Shown here in pieces: positions 55,075 to 64,000 of a stretch of DNA of 64,000 bases. The position numbers and the translations under genes were made by a program. Each line of letters opens with the position of its first letter. The stretch's first letter is position 1. Origin of the DNA: Janthinobacterium silvisoli. GTDB taxonomy: Bacteria > Pseudomonadota > Gammaproteobacteria > Burkholderiales > Burkholderiaceae_D. Location: assembly GCF_014200725.1 (NCBI RefSeq), contig NZ_JACHCL010000007.1, positions 62,001 to 126,000 of the forward strand, in the 5' to 3' direction. The notes below the pieces were generated by a model, which had not been told where the DNA came from, made no database searches, and saw only the letters and a list, made by a program, of their open reading frames with translations.

Positions 55075-56106
55075 ATGAGTTATCTGGAACTGCACAAGCT
55101 GAACCTCGGCTACGCAAAGAACACCACCTCGGTGAAAGACCTGGACCTGAAAGTGGAGCAGGGCGAACTGATCTCGCTGCTGGGCCCCAGCGGCTGCGGC
55201 AAGACCACCACCATGCGCGCGATTGCCGGCCTGATGCCGCTGCAGTCGGGCAGCATCGTGTTGAATGGCCGCGACATCGGCAAGCTGCCGCCCAACAAGC
55301 GCAATATCGGCATGGTGTTCCAGTCGTATGCACTGTTCCCGCACCTGAATGTGTATGACAACGTGGCTTTCGGTTTGCGCTTGCGCAAGGTCGCTCCCGC
55401 CGAACTGAAGACCCGTGTCGAAGCGGTGATCGCGGCCGTGGGCCTGGCCGGTTTCGAGACGCGCCTGCCGGCGCAGATGTCCGGCGGCCAGCAGCAGCGC
55501 GTGGCGCTGGCGCGCGCCATCGTGGTCGAACCGGCCTTGCTGCTGCTCGATGAACCGCTGTCGAACCTGGACGCCAAGCTGCGCGTGCAGATGCGCGCCG
55601 AACTGCGCCGCATCCAGCGCGAACTGGGCATCACCATGCTGTACGTGACGCATGACCAGGAAGAAGCGCTGGCGCTGTCGGACCGTATCGTGGTCATGAA
55701 TGGCGGGCGCATCGAGCAGCTAGACGTGCCGGAAGCGGTGTTCAATACGCCATCGTCGCGTTTCGTGGCCAACTTCATGGGCGTGGAAAACCTGTTCGAT
55801 TACCGCAACGGCGCGCTATGCCACGGCGATACGCGCATGGCCTACACGGCGCCAGTGGCGTCCGGCACCACGGTACTGGGCTGGCGTCCGGACAAGGTAC
55901 GCGTCTGCGCCGCCGACGATGCGGCTGGCCAGTATCCGGGCACGGTGCTGGCGCGCGGCTTCCTGGGCGATACGGTGGAATACCTGCTCGATACGCCACT
56001 GGGCCACGTCAAGGGCATCAGCACCGCCGCCAGTGCTGCCTGGCGCGAAGGCACGGCGGTCAGCTTCGCGCTGCCTGCTGACAGTGCCCTGTGCCTGCAA
56101 GCTTGA
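55075..56106 (+). CDS. ABC transporter ATP-binding protein
   Basis: 343 residues. Walker A GPSGCGKTTTMRAI, signature MSGGQQQRVALARA, Walker B LLLLDEPLSNLDAKL, then a TOBE-type regulatory domain (about 270-343, VLGWRPDKVRVCAAD). PotA-like. Drives the importer formed with the two upstream permeases and the binding protein. Confidence 0.92.
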   Translation: MSYLELHKLNLGYAKNTTSVKDLDLKVEQGELISLLGPSGCGKTTTMRAIAGLMPLQSGSIVLNGRDIGKLPPNKRNIGMVFQSYALFPHLNVYDNVAFGLRLRKVAPAELKTRVEAVIAAVGLAGFETRLPAQMSGGQQQRVALARAIVVEPALLLLDEPLSNLDAKLRVQMRAELRRIQRELGITMLYVTHDQEEALALSDRIVVMNGGRIEQLDVPEAVFNTPSSRFVANFMGVENLFDYRNGALCHGDTRMAYTAPVASGTTVLGWRPDKVRVCAADDAAGQYPGTVLARGFLGDTVEYLLDTPLGHVKGISTAASAAWREGTAVSFALPADSALCLQA

Positions 56107-56133
56107 TCTTCTTTTGATGCGACTGGACACTCC

Positions 56134-57078
56134 ATGGACAAGACCCTGAAAAAGATATGGCTCGATACCGATCCCGGTTTTGACGACTGGCTGACGATGC
56201 TGCTATTGGGTAGCAATCCCGATATCGAATGGCTGGGCGTGAGCGTGGCGACTGGTAATGCACCGGTCGACATCACCTACGACAATGCCTTGCGCATCAA
56301 GGCCAATGACGGTTTGACGGTGCCCATGTACCGCGGTTGCGAGCAGCCGCTGGTGGGCGAGATCGAAACGGCGCAGCGCATCCTGGGCGACACGGGCATG
56401 CCGACCACCGGCACGCCCTTGCCGCCCGGCGCGGCCGGCGATGCGCCTGGCCATGCCGTCGATGCCCTGATCGATGCCGTGCGTGCGCATCCTGGCCAGA
56501 TCACGATACTGGCGATTGCACCGATGACCAATCTGGCGACGGCGCTGTCCAAGGCGCCGGATATCGCCGGCAAGATCGTGGAAATCATTTTGATGGGCGG
56601 CTCGACCGACCAGGGCAATCACACGGCCGCCGCCGAATTCAATATTTATTCCGACCCGGAAGCGGCGGCACAAGTCTTCCAGGCCGGTATCCCGCTGCGC
56701 ATGTTTGGCTTGAATTTGTGCCGCCAGCTGCTGGTGACCAACGTGGAAGTGGCGCGCCTGCGTACTATCGGCACGCCGCGCGCCCTGACCCTGGCTGGCT
56801 ACCTGGAAGCCTATGTGCGCATCCGTAGCGCCGACGGTTCCGTGCCCATGCCCATGTATGACCCGGTGGTGGCCCTGTACCTGGAAGCGCCGCAGCTGTT
56901 CCAGTTCCAGCCTGCCCATGTGGCCGTCGAATTGAAGGGCGAACTGACGCGTGGCATGACGGTGTGCGAATTCCGCGTGCCGCGCCGCGCACCGATCAAC
57001 ACGCAGGTGGCGATGCTGGCCGATGGGCCGCAAGCCATCGAGCGATTGATGCGCCGCCTGACGGCAGTTTTGCTGTGA
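56134..57078 (+). CDS. Inosine-uridine-preferring nucleoside hydrolase family enzyme
   Basis: 314 residues. Calcium-site motif WLDTDPGFDDW (10-19, Asp11, Asp13, Asp17/18), then GGSTDQGNHTAAAEFNIY with the conserved substrate Asn and Glu, and YDPVVALYL with the last Asp; the usual His of HDP is Tyr here. It would hydrolyse imported ribo- or deoxyribonucleosides to base and sugar in the cytoplasm. It follows an ABC importer by 27 bases. Loss of that His suggests altered leaving-group activation, so the substrate may not be ordinary inosine. Confidence 0.85.
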   Translation: MDKTLKKIWLDTDPGFDDWLTMLLLGSNPDIEWLGVSVATGNAPVDITYDNALRIKANDGLTVPMYRGCEQPLVGEIETAQRILGDTGMPTTGTPLPPGAAGDAPGHAVDALIDAVRAHPGQITILAIAPMTNLATALSKAPDIAGKIVEIILMGGSTDQGNHTAAAEFNIYSDPEAAAQVFQAGIPLRMFGLNLCRQLLVTNVEVARLRTIGTPRALTLAGYLEAYVRIRSADGSVPMPMYDPVVALYLEAPQLFQFQPAHVAVELKGELTRGMTVCEFRVPRRAPINTQVAMLADGPQAIERLMRRLTAVLL

Positions 57079-57117
57079 TCCTGCTGTAAGCCCTCTACTC
57101 TTAACGAATCGAGTTTC

Positions 57118-58200
57118 ATGAGCACCGACATCTTGCCTGCTTCCTCCCTGACCACTGCCTTGACCATTGAGCAGTTTGTCCACGCCATGCCCAAGGTGGA
57201 GCTGCATTGCCACCTGTTCGGCACGGTACGCCAGGCTACTTTCCGCGCGCTGGCCGCGAAGAGCGGCAATGTCGTCACGCCCGAGGAAATCGACGCCTTT
57301 TATACGCGCGGCGATAAACCGGTGGGCGTGCTGCGCGTGCTGCGCGCGCTCGATGCACACCTGATCATTTCGCCATCCGACCTGTATTGCCTGGCCTATG
57401 AATACCTGGAAGACGCGCACAGCCACAACGTGCGTTATGCCGAGTTTTTCTGGAACCCGACCGGCACCGTGCGCGTGTCGGGAATCCGCTACGAGTCGGC
57501 GCAAGACGCCATCGTGGCCGCCATCCGCGATGCGCAGCGCGATTTCGGCGTCATCGGCCGCTTGATCCCCAGCATAGACCGTGAAGCCAGCCCTGCTGAG
57601 GCAGTGCAGATGGTGGAATGGATGAAGGCCTACCGCGCACCGGAAGTGATCGGCATCGGCATCGATTACCGTGAAAACGACCGGCCGCCGGAACTGTTCG
57701 CCGAGGCCTACCGCCTGGCGCGCGAAGCCGGTTTCAAATGCACGGCGCACGCGGGTGAATTCGGCATGCCGTGGATGAATGTGGAAACAGCGGTCGACCT
57801 GTTGCAGGTGGATCGGGTCGACCATGGCTACACCATCGTCGACAATGCCGCGCTGGCGCAGCGCTGCGTGGAACAGGACCTGATCTTCACGGTCGTGCCC
57901 ACCAATTCCTATTATCTGCGCACCCTGGCGCCGGAGCGCTGGGCGCTCGATCACCCGATCCGCACCATGGCCAGGCTGGGCCTGCGTCTGCATCCGAATT
58001 CGGATGATCCCACCCTGCACCATGTGACGCCGACGGGCGCCTGGCTGATGATGCGCGAATTCGGTTTCGGCCTGGACGATATGCGCGGCTTTATGCTCAA
58101 TGGCCTCGATGCGGCCTGGATCGATGACAGCATGCGGCGCGACTGGAAAGTGGAATTTACGCGACAGTTCGATGTGCTGCGTGCGCGGGTCGCCGAATAA
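57118..58200 (+). CDS. Adenosine deaminase-family enzyme
   Basis: 360 residues, metal-dependent (beta/alpha)8 deaminase. Zinc ligands are in KVELHCHLFG (His30, His32), the HAGE motif (TAHAGEFGMPW) supplies a His and catalytic Glu, and VDHGYTI and LHPNSDDPTLH give the catalytic His and Asp. NSDDP, not STDDP/NTDDP, appears near residue 300, as in some adenine deaminases and related enzymes. It converts an aminopurine (deoxy)nucleoside or base; with the nucleoside hydrolase it could take adenosine to hypoxanthine. Last gene of the importer run, 39 bases after the hydrolase. Confidence 0.82.
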   Translation: MSTDILPASSLTTALTIEQFVHAMPKVELHCHLFGTVRQATFRALAAKSGNVVTPEEIDAFYTRGDKPVGVLRVLRALDAHLIISPSDLYCLAYEYLEDAHSHNVRYAEFFWNPTGTVRVSGIRYESAQDAIVAAIRDAQRDFGVIGRLIPSIDREASPAEAVQMVEWMKAYRAPEVIGIGIDYRENDRPPELFAEAYRLAREAGFKCTAHAGEFGMPWMNVETAVDLLQVDRVDHGYTIVDNAALAQRCVEQDLIFTVVPTNSYYLRTLAPERWALDHPIRTMARLGLRLHPNSDDPTLHHVTPTGAWLMMREFGFGLDDMRGFMLNGLDAAWIDDSMRRDWKVEFTRQFDVLRARVAE

Positions 58201-58210
58201 TCAATCCTCT

Positions 58211-59596
58211 TCAGGCCGATGGCGGCGGTGGTGCCAGCAGCAGCGATGGAAACGCCCGCTGCGGGCACGCCTGCCGCTCGCACACCTTGCAGCCCGTGCC
58301 GATCGGCGTGGCGCCAGCCGGGTCGTGCAAATCGAGTCCCTTCGAATAAATCAGCCGGTGCGCCTGCGAGATATCGCAGCCCAGCGCCACCGCGAAGGTC
58401 TTGCCCGGCGCCCGGAAACCCGGTGATGCCGTACTGACCTGGCGCGCGATCCACAGATGGGTGCAGCCGTCCGGCATGCTGGCCACTTGCGTCAGCACCT
58501 GGCCCGGATGGCTGAAGGCGTCGTAGACGATCCACAGCGGACAGGTGCCGCCCACTCTTGAAAAGTGAAAGTCGGTGGCCGACTGGCGTTTCGAAACATT
58601 GCCCGCGCGGTCCACGCGCACGAAGAAGAACGGTAGCCCGGCCGCGTCGGGGCGCTGCATGGTGCTCAGGCGGTGGCACACGGCTTCAAACCCCACGCCA
58701 AACTGGTGCGCCAGGCGTTCGATATCGTAGGCGCGGCTTTCGGCCGCCTGCAAGAAGCGCTGATAGGGCATCAGCAAGGCGCCTGCAAAATAATTCGACA
58801 AGGCCAGGCGTGCGCTCGTTTGCGCGCCCGCGCCCGAAAAACCGGCCGCCAGCACCAGACCATCGATCAGGGCACTGTGTTCCAGCAAGCTGATTTGCGC
58901 CGCCATCTGGAAGGCGCGCTGGCCGCCCGTCAAGGTGTCGGGCAGCCACAAGATATGCTGCTGGGCATCGTAGCGGTGCTTGCGCACCATGCCCGCATCG
59001 CCATCGGATAATTGCACGCGGATGCCGTGGCGTTCCAGCAAACGGGTTTGCAGCGCATCGTGGGTGCGCTGGCCGCCAGGCAGCTCTTCGGCCACGGCTT
59101 CGGCTGCCCGGTCCAGTTCATCGATATAGTTTTGCCGTCGGTTCAGGTATTCGCGCACCTCTTCGTCGGTGGATGGCGCGGCCGAACTGGCGCCCCGGCT
59201 GCCATCGTCCAGGCGCGCGGCCAGGGTGTCGGCCCGCTCGGCCATGACCCGGTAGCGGCGCTGCAATAGCAGGATCGAGCGGGCCAGCTCGGGCATGTTT
59301 TCCACCAGCATCTTCAGTTCCGCCATCGAGGTGGGCGGCGCGTCGGGCAATTCGCCAAACACGTCGCGCACGTCGGCCACCAGGCTTGCGCTGTCGTGCT
59401 CCGAGAAGATCTGTGGATCGACCCCCAGCACGCTGCCGATGCGCAGCAAGATGGGCACCGTCAGCGGGCGCTGGTTGCGTTCCATCTGGTTCAGATAGCT
59501 GGGCGATATACCCAGGGCCTTGGCCAGCGCCACCTGCGTCATGCGCCGCTCTTCGCGCAGCCGCTGCAGGCGCACGCCCATGAAAACCTTTGCCAT
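58211..59596 (-). CDS. ScfR/RamB-type transcriptional regulator (XRE plus short-chain acyl sensor)
   Basis: 461 residues. N-terminal XRE helix-turn-helix (about 5-62, [20 protein letters not shown]) followed by a long domain with a degenerate IrrE-like SLLEH and a Cys-rich end ([13 protein letters not shown]). This architecture is that of RamB-like regulators of acetate/propionate and glyoxylate genes. It is divergent from mmsA across 158 bases with a perfect palindrome, so it likely controls the valine operon in response to an acyl-CoA. The ATG at 59596 with GGAAGAGAG is used; an in-frame extension upstream is not supported. Confidence 0.85.
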   Translation of the reverse strand: MAKVFMGVRLQRLREERRMTQVALAKALGISPSYLNQMERNQRPLTVPILLRIGSVLGVDPQIFSEHDSASLVADVRDVFGELPDAPPTSMAELKMLVENMPELARSILLLQRRYRVMAERADTLAARLDDGSRGASSAAPSTDEEVREYLNRRQNYIDELDRAAEAVAEELPGGQRTHDALQTRLLERHGIRVQLSDGDAGMVRKHRYDAQQHILWLPDTLTGGQRAFQMAAQISLLEHSALIDGLVLAAGFSGAGAQTSARLALSNYFAGALLMPYQRFLQAAESRAYDIERLAHQFGVGFEAVCHRLSTMQRPDAAGLPFFFVRVDRAGNVSKRQSATDFHFSRVGGTCPLWIVYDAFSHPGQVLTQVASMPDGCTHLWIARQVSTASPGFRAPGKTFAVALGCDISQAHRLIYSKGLDLHDPAGATPIGTGCKVCERQACPQRAFPSLLLAPPPPSA

Positions 59597-59623
59597 CGCT
59601 GTCTCTCTTCCTCGGCTTGTGGA

Positions 59624-59650
59624 ATCTGCAAATTTACAATATTTGCAGAT
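59624..59650. promoter_or_regulatory. Perfect inverted repeat between scfR-type regulator and mmsA
   Basis: ATCTGCAAAT and ATTTGCAGAT with a 7-bp spacer. It lies 28 bases before the regulator start and about 105 before mmsA. The TTTGCA core resembles sites reported for RamB, which supports autoregulation and control of the divergent operon. Confidence 0.6.
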
Positions 59651-59754
59651 TAACAGATTCAGCTTTGCATTATCTCGCATTTTCACGCCTTGTTCGCACG
59701 GGGGAATGTGCGAATAATGCAAACAGACCTATCCTTAAAATCAGGAGACACCGA

Positions 59755-61263
59755 GTGACTACGCAAAACAATATCCCTACCGTTCCCTTATTGATCAATG
59801 GCGAGTGGGTGGAATCCAAAACCACCGTCTGGCGCGATGTCGTCAACCCGGCCACCCAGGAAGTGTTGGCCCATGTGCCGTTCGCCACGCCCGATGAAGT
59901 CAATGCCGCTATCGGTGCTGCCCAGCGCGCCTTTAAAACCTGGCGCAAGACGCCGATTGGCGCGCGCGCCCGCATCTTTTTGAAGTTGCAACAACTGATA
60001 CGCGAAAACATGGCCGACCTGGCCGCGACCCTGACCATGGAACAGGGCAAGACCTTGCTCGACGCGGAAGGCGATGTGTTCCGCGGCCTGGAAGTGGTGG
60101 AGCATGCAGCCAATATCGGCACCCTGCAAATGGGCGAGTTTGCGCAAAACGTGGCCGGTGGCGTCGATACCTACAGCGTGCTGCAGCCGCTGGGCGTGTG
60201 CGCCGGCATTACGCCGTTCAATTTCCCGGCCATGATCCCGCTGTGGATGTTCCCGATGGCGATTGCCTGCGGTAACACCTTCGTGCTGAAACCCTCCGAG
60301 CAAGATCCGCTGGTGACGGAAAAGCTGGTGCGCCTGGCGATTGAGGCAGGCATTCCTGCGGGCGTGCTGAACGTGATCCACGGCGGCGAAGACGTGGTCA
60401 ACGCCCTGTGCGACCATCCGGACATCAAGGCGATTTCGTTTGTCGGCTCCAGCAAGGTGGGCACGCATGTCTACCAGCGCGCCAGCCTGAACGGCAAGCG
60501 TGCGCAATGCATGATGGGCGCCAAGAACCACGCCGTGGTCTTGCCAGATGCCAACAAGGAACAAACCCTGAACCAGTTGCTGGGCGCCGGTTTTGGCGCG
60601 GCTGGCCAGCGCTGCATGGCCGCCTCGGTGGCCGTGCTGGTAGGCGAAGCACGCGACTGGTTGCCGGAACTGGCCGCCAAGGCGCAAACCCTGACGGTGG
60701 GCGCGGGCAAGGATAACCCGGACCTGGGCCCCGTGATTTCCTGCGCGGCGAAAGAGCGCGTATTTAGCCTGATCGCCAAGGGCGTGGAGCAGGGCGCGAC
60801 CTTGACCCTCGATGGCCGCGACGTGAAAGTGGCGGGCTATCCGAACGGTAACTTCGTCGGCCCCACCATTCTGTCTGGCGTGAAACCGGGCATGGCCGTG
60901 TATGACCAGGAAATCTTTGGCCCTGTGCTGATCGTGGTCGAAGTCGATACCCTCGATGAAGCAATTGCCCTCGTCAACGCGAATCCGAACGGCAATGGCA
61001 CGGCGCTGTTTACGCAAAGCGGCGCAGCAGCGCGCTACTTCCAGGAAGAAATTGACGTGGGCCAGGTGGGCATCAACGTGCCTATCCCCGTGCCGGTTCC
61101 CCTGTTCAGCTTTACCGGTTCGCGCGGTTCGAAACTGGGCGACCTGGGCCCGTTCGGCAAACAAGTCGTGCTGTTTTACACGCAAACGCAAACGGTCACG
61201 CAGCGATGGTTTACGGATGCGGCTTCGGTGGGCAAGGTCAATACCACCATCAGCCTCAAGTAA
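59755..61263 (+). CDS. mmsA: CoA-acylating methylmalonate-semialdehyde dehydrogenase
   Basis: 502-residue aldehyde dehydrogenase that turns methylmalonate semialdehyde into propionyl-CoA in valine breakdown. Starts at GTG 59755 with AGGAGA eight bases upstream; the earlier in-frame codons lie in the promoter region. Catalytic Cys is in [15 protein letters not shown], the cofactor region in [19 protein letters not shown], and [20 protein letters not shown] is specific to this subgroup. First gene of a valine-catabolism operon. Confidence 0.95.
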   Translation: MTTQNNIPTVPLLINGEWVESKTTVWRDVVNPATQEVLAHVPFATPDEVNAAIGAAQRAFKTWRKTPIGARARIFLKLQQLIRENMADLAATLTMEQGKTLLDAEGDVFRGLEVVEHAANIGTLQMGEFAQNVAGGVDTYSVLQPLGVCAGITPFNFPAMIPLWMFPMAIACGNTFVLKPSEQDPLVTEKLVRLAIEAGIPAGVLNVIHGGEDVVNALCDHPDIKAISFVGSSKVGTHVYQRASLNGKRAQCMMGAKNHAVVLPDANKEQTLNQLLGAGFGAAGQRCMAASVAVLVGEARDWLPELAAKAQTLTVGAGKDNPDLGPVISCAAKERVFSLIAKGVEQGATLTLDGRDVKVAGYPNGNFVGPTILSGVKPGMAVYDQEIFGPVLIVVEVDTLDEAIALVNANPNGNGTALFTQSGAAARYFQEEIDVGQVGINVPIPVPVPLFSFTGSRGSKLGDLGPFGKQVVLFYTQTQTVTQRWFTDAASVGKVNTTISLK

Positions 61264-61274
61264 GGAGTTGCAAC

Positions 61275-62435
61275 ATGGACTTTGAACTGAGCGACGATCA
61301 GCGCGAGTTCCAGCAGGCGGCGCGCGCGTTTGCCGAAGGCGAGCTGGCGCCCCACGCGGCGCACTGGGATGCAGAGTCGATTTTCCCGGTGGAAACGATT
61401 GCCAAGGCGGGCGAGATGGGCTTTTGCGGCCTGTACACGCCGCAGCGCTGGGGCGGCCTGGGCTTGTCGCGCCAGGATGCGGCCATTGTCTTTGAAGAGC
61501 TGGCCGGTGGTTGCACCTCGACCACGGCCTACATCACCATCCACAATATGGCCACCTGGATGCTGTCGCGCTGGGGCCAGGAAGCCCTGTGCGACGAGTG
61601 GGTGCCAGCCCTGGCGGCGGGCCAGAAACTGGCCAGTTATTGCCTGACGGAACCGCAATCGGGGTCAGACGCGGCTTCGCTACGCACCAAAGCCGTCAAG
61701 GATGGTGACTTTTATGTACTGGACGGTACGAAAGCCTTTATTTCCGGTGCGGGCCAGACCGATATGCTGATCGTCATGGCACGCACGGGCGGCGAGGGCG
61801 CGGCTGGTATTTCCGCGTTTGCCGTGCCGGCCAACTTGCCCGGTATTGTGTATGGCAAGAAAGAAGAAAAGATGGGCTGGAATAGCCAGCCCACGCGCAT
61901 CATCAGTTTTGACCAAGTGAAAGTGCCGGCGGCCAATCTGCTGGGCGCGGAAGGCGAGGGCTTTGTCATTGCCATGAAGGGCATCGATGGCGGCCGCATC
62001 AATATCGCCACGTGCTCGGTGGGAACGGCCCAGGCTGCCTTGACGCGGGCGCAAGCCTATATGAAGGAGCGCACCCAGTTCGGCCGCGAGCTGGCCCAGT
62101 TCCAGGCCTTGCAATTCAAGCTGGCCGACATGTTGACGGAACTGGTGGCGGCGCGCCAGATCGTGCGCCTGGCGGCCTGGAAGCTGGATCAGGAAAGCCC
62201 GGACGCCACCGCGTATTGCGCCATGGCCAAGCGTTTCGCCACTGACGTCGGTTTCAATGTGGCCAACGATGCGCTGCAATTGCACGGTGGCTACGGCTAT
62301 ATCCGCGAGTATCCGCTGGAGCGCCATGTGCGCGACACGCGCGTACATCAAATTCTGGAAGGGACCAATGAAATCATGCGCCTGATCGTCGCGCGAGCGA
62401 TCTTGAAAGACGGCGCCACGGAGACCTTACGATGA
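61275..62435 (+). CDS. Isobutyryl-CoA/2-methyl-branched acyl-CoA dehydrogenase
   Basis: 386-residue FAD flavoprotein that introduces the 2,3-double bond in isobutyryl-CoA in valine catabolism. FAD-binding CLTEPQSGSDAASLRTKAV; catalytic Glu in HQILEGTNEIMRLIV. Its partner genes (mmsA before, enoyl-CoA hydratase and 3-hydroxyisobutyryl-CoA hydrolase after) fix the pathway. ATG at 61275 has AAGGAG. It overlaps the next gene by four bases. Confidence 0.93.
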   Translation: MDFELSDDQREFQQAARAFAEGELAPHAAHWDAESIFPVETIAKAGEMGFCGLYTPQRWGGLGLSRQDAAIVFEELAGGCTSTTAYITIHNMATWMLSRWGQEALCDEWVPALAAGQKLASYCLTEPQSGSDAASLRTKAVKDGDFYVLDGTKAFISGAGQTDMLIVMARTGGEGAAGISAFAVPANLPGIVYGKKEEKMGWNSQPTRIISFDQVKVPAANLLGAEGEGFVIAMKGIDGGRINIATCSVGTAQAALTRAQAYMKERTQFGRELAQFQALQFKLADMLTELVAARQIVRLAAWKLDQESPDATAYCAMAKRFATDVGFNVANDALQLHGGYGYIREYPLERHVRDTRVHQILEGTNEIMRLIVARAILKDGATETLR

Positions 62436-63217
62436 CTAAAACTTATAGCAATCTGCTGCTGGAGCGGCGCGAACACACGGCCCTCGTCACGCTGGACAAT
62501 CCACCGGCCCACACCTGGACACTGGCCAGCCTGCGTGCCCTGAAGGAACTGGTCACTGACCTGAACGCGGACCCGGACGTGTATGCGCTGGTGATCACGG
62601 GCGGTGGTGCCAAGTTTTTCTCGGCCGGCGCCGACCTGAAAGTCTTCGCCGACGGCGACAAAACCATGGCCTTTGACATGGCGGCCGCGTTTGGCGAGGC
62701 CTTCGAGGCGCTGTCCGCGTTTCGTGGCGTCAGCATTGCCGCCATCAATGGTTATGCCATGGGCGGCGGTCTGGAATGCGCACTCGCTTGCGATATCCGT
62801 ATTGCCGAAGAGCATGCGCAAATGGCCTTGCCGGAAGCGTCCGTCGGCTTGCTGCCCTGCGCGGGCGGCACGCAAAACCTGGCCTGGCTGGTGGGCGAAG
62901 GCTGGGCCAAGCGCATGATCTTGTGCGGCGAGCGTGTCGATGCGGCCAAAGCCCTGTCCATCGGCCTGGTCGAAGAAGTGGTGGCCACCGGCCAGGGCTT
63001 GACGGCCGCGCTGGCGCTGGCGGCCAAGGTGGCGCGCCAGAGTCCTGGCAGCGTGACGGCGTGCAAGACCCTGATCCAGGGCGCGCGCAGCAAACCGCTG
63101 GCGCAATCCTTGCCCGATGAACGCACTTTGTTCCTGGGCCTGTTCGATACGCAAGACCAGAAAGAGGGCGTATTGGCTTTCCTGGAAAAACGCCAGGCGG
63201 AGTGGACCAATGGTTGA
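62432..63217 (+). CDS. Enoyl-CoA hydratase
   Basis: 261-residue crotonase-fold enzyme. Oxyanion-hole loops SAGADLKVF and AINGYAMGGGLECALACD, and the active-site Glu region ALPEASVGLLPCAGGT, all match. It adds water to methacrylyl-CoA to give 3-hydroxyisobutyryl-CoA in the valine pathway. It overlaps the dehydrogenase (four bases) and the hydrolase (eight bases), so translation is coupled. Confidence 0.93.
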   Translation: MTKTYSNLLLERREHTALVTLDNPPAHTWTLASLRALKELVTDLNADPDVYALVITGGGAKFFSAGADLKVFADGDKTMAFDMAAAFGEAFEALSAFRGVSIAAINGYAMGGGLECALACDIRIAEEHAQMALPEASVGLLPCAGGTQNLAWLVGEGWAKRMILCGERVDAAKALSIGLVEEVVATGQGLTAALALAAKVARQSPGSVTACKTLIQGARSKPLAQSLPDERTLFLGLFDTQDQKEGVLAFLEKRQAEWTNG

Positions 63218-64000
63218 GATCGTGAATAAACCCGTGCTTGATACCGTCAAGATTGAAGAACGCAACTGTCCCGGCGGCATGAAATTGGGCGTGATCACGC
63301 TCGATGCGCCGAAGTCCTTGCATGCCTTGAACCTGGACATGATACGGGCCATCGATGGCGCGCTCGTGCGCTGGGCCAACGATGAGGCTATCGCTTGCGT
63401 GGTGTTGCAATCGTCCACCGACAAGGCCTTTTGCGCGGGCGGCGACGTACGCAGCCTGCGTGCAGCGGTGGTGGAACAGCCGGGCGTGGTGCCCAATCCG
63501 CTGGCGCTGGCCTTCTTCGAGGAAGAATACCGGCTCGACCACCGCATCCATACCTATGCCAAACCGCTGCTGGTATGGGGCGGCGGCATCGTCATGGGGG
63601 GCGGCCTGGGTTTGATGGCGGGCGCCAGCCATCGCGTGGTGACGGAAAGCACGCGCATCGCCATGCCTGAAATTACGATTGGCCTGTTCCCCGATGTGGG
63701 CGGCAGCTGGTTCCTGGGCCGCATGCCAGGGCGCAGCGGCTTGTTCCTGGGCTTGACGGGCGCTCCCATGAATGCGGCCGACGCCCTGTTTGCGGGGCTC
63801 GGTGATTATTTCCTGCAACAGGAAGAGCGGGCCATGGTGCTCGAAGCGCTGATCCTGGCCCAGTGGCAAGCCTCGCCGCAGGAAAATCACCAGCAGCTCG
63901 ACCGTTTGCTGCGGGGTTTCTCGGCGCCAGCCTCTTTGCTACCGGTGTCGGAAGTGCGTGCCAACTTCGATACGATTGCCGCATTGACGCAAGCGCCGAC
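63210..64000 (+). CDS. 3-hydroxyisobutyryl-CoA hydrolase, 5' part (partial)
   Basis: The frame is open from the ATG at 63210 to the right edge (263 codons), where the gene is cut. The product starts MVEIVNKPVLDTVKIEERN and shows the crotonase-type HIBCH elements AFCAGGDVRSLR, GGGIVMGGGLGLMAGASH and AMPEITIGLFPDVGGSWFL. HIBCH releases free 3-hydroxyisobutyrate from the CoA ester, and an mmsB-type dehydrogenase for the next step is expected just past the edge. It overlaps the hydratase gene by eight bases. Confidence 0.9.
   Translation, partial: MVEIVNKPVLDTVKIEERNCPGGMKLGVITLDAPKSLHALNLDMIRAIDGALVRWANDEAIACVVLQSSTDKAFCAGGDVRSLRAAVVEQPGVVPNPLALAFFEEEYRLDHRIHTYAKPLLVWGGGIVMGGGLGLMAGASHRVVTESTRIAMPEITIGLFPDVGGSWFLGRMPGRSGLFLGLTGAPMNAADALFAGLGDYFLQQEERAMVLEALILAQWQASPQENHQQLDRLLRGFSAPASLLPVSEVRANFDTIAALTQAP

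Noticed and set aside
56203..58023. 606-codon open frame on the minus strand
   Set aside because: Shadow of the nucleoside hydrolase and deaminase genes; composition typical of antisense translation.

Overview
The window looks like a chromosomal segment of a betaproteobacterium in Oxalobacteraceae, probably a Janthinobacterium/Duganella/Massilia-type genome. This is inferred from the high GC, the E. coli-type purB, the lptD-surA-pdxA-rsmA order, the amgK-murU pair, the three-gene pntAA-pntAB-pntB transhydrogenase and the gram-negative porin and TonB receptor. No rRNA, tRNA, CRISPR array, insertion sequence or prophage gene was recognised. Most genes are ordinary chromosomal genes; the accessory interest lies in several metabolic and uptake modules.

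Layout. 1-9.0 kb (mostly minus strand): start of a FUSC-type membrane protein, an M14 carboxypeptidase, a small secreted protein (plus strand), an S46 dipeptidyl-peptidase, a GlsB-type membrane protein, a cytochrome b561-YceI-YceI operon and purB. 9.2-16.8 kb (plus): a glutathione transferase, then a sucrose-utilisation locus with a LacI regulator, TonB-dependent receptor, amylosucrase-type GH13 enzyme and MFS sugar carrier, the same parts as the Xanthomonas sux locus; two LacI-type operators lie before the receptor gene. 16.9-22.8 kb: iron region with bacterioferritin, a PiuC-type dioxygenase, bfd-tonB (minus) and feoA-feoB plus two small membrane proteins (plus), with Fur-box-like sites between.

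22.8-28.7 kb (minus): a NagZ-like GH3 hydrolase preceded by a tight four-gene operon (MFS exporter, TcdA/TcdB-like DXD glycosyltransferase, GNAT acyltransferase, phytanoyl-CoA-type dioxygenase) that I cannot match to a described pathway and regard as the best candidate for an undescribed system. 29-36.5 kb: an FMN glutamate-synthase-like membrane protein, an M48 protease coupled to a YjgN membrane protein, a second glutathione transferase, an ExoIX-type nuclease, a receiver domain lacking its phospho-acceptor Asp, mnmA and a NudJ-type hydrolase. 36.9-39.8 kb: pntAA-pntAB-pntB. 39.9-44.2 kb (minus): amgK-murU-pepP-ubiH, joining cell-wall sugar recycling to a peptidase/ubiquinone hydroxylase pair. 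44.3-50.1 kb (plus): lptD-surA-pdxA-rsmA.

50.1-58.2 kb: a LysR regulator divergent from a porin, a four-gene ABC importer of the polyamine/opine/phosphonate type, a nucleoside hydrolase and an adenosine-deaminase-family enzyme. Together these suggest a route that takes a (deoxy)nucleoside or related purine across both membranes and breaks it down. 58.2-64 kb: an ScfR/RamB-type regulator divergent from mmsA, an acyl-CoA dehydrogenase, an enoyl-CoA hydratase and a 3-hydroxyisobutyryl-CoA hydrolase cut by the right edge, a valine-catabolism operon. A perfect 10-bp inverted repeat sits in the divergent promoter region.
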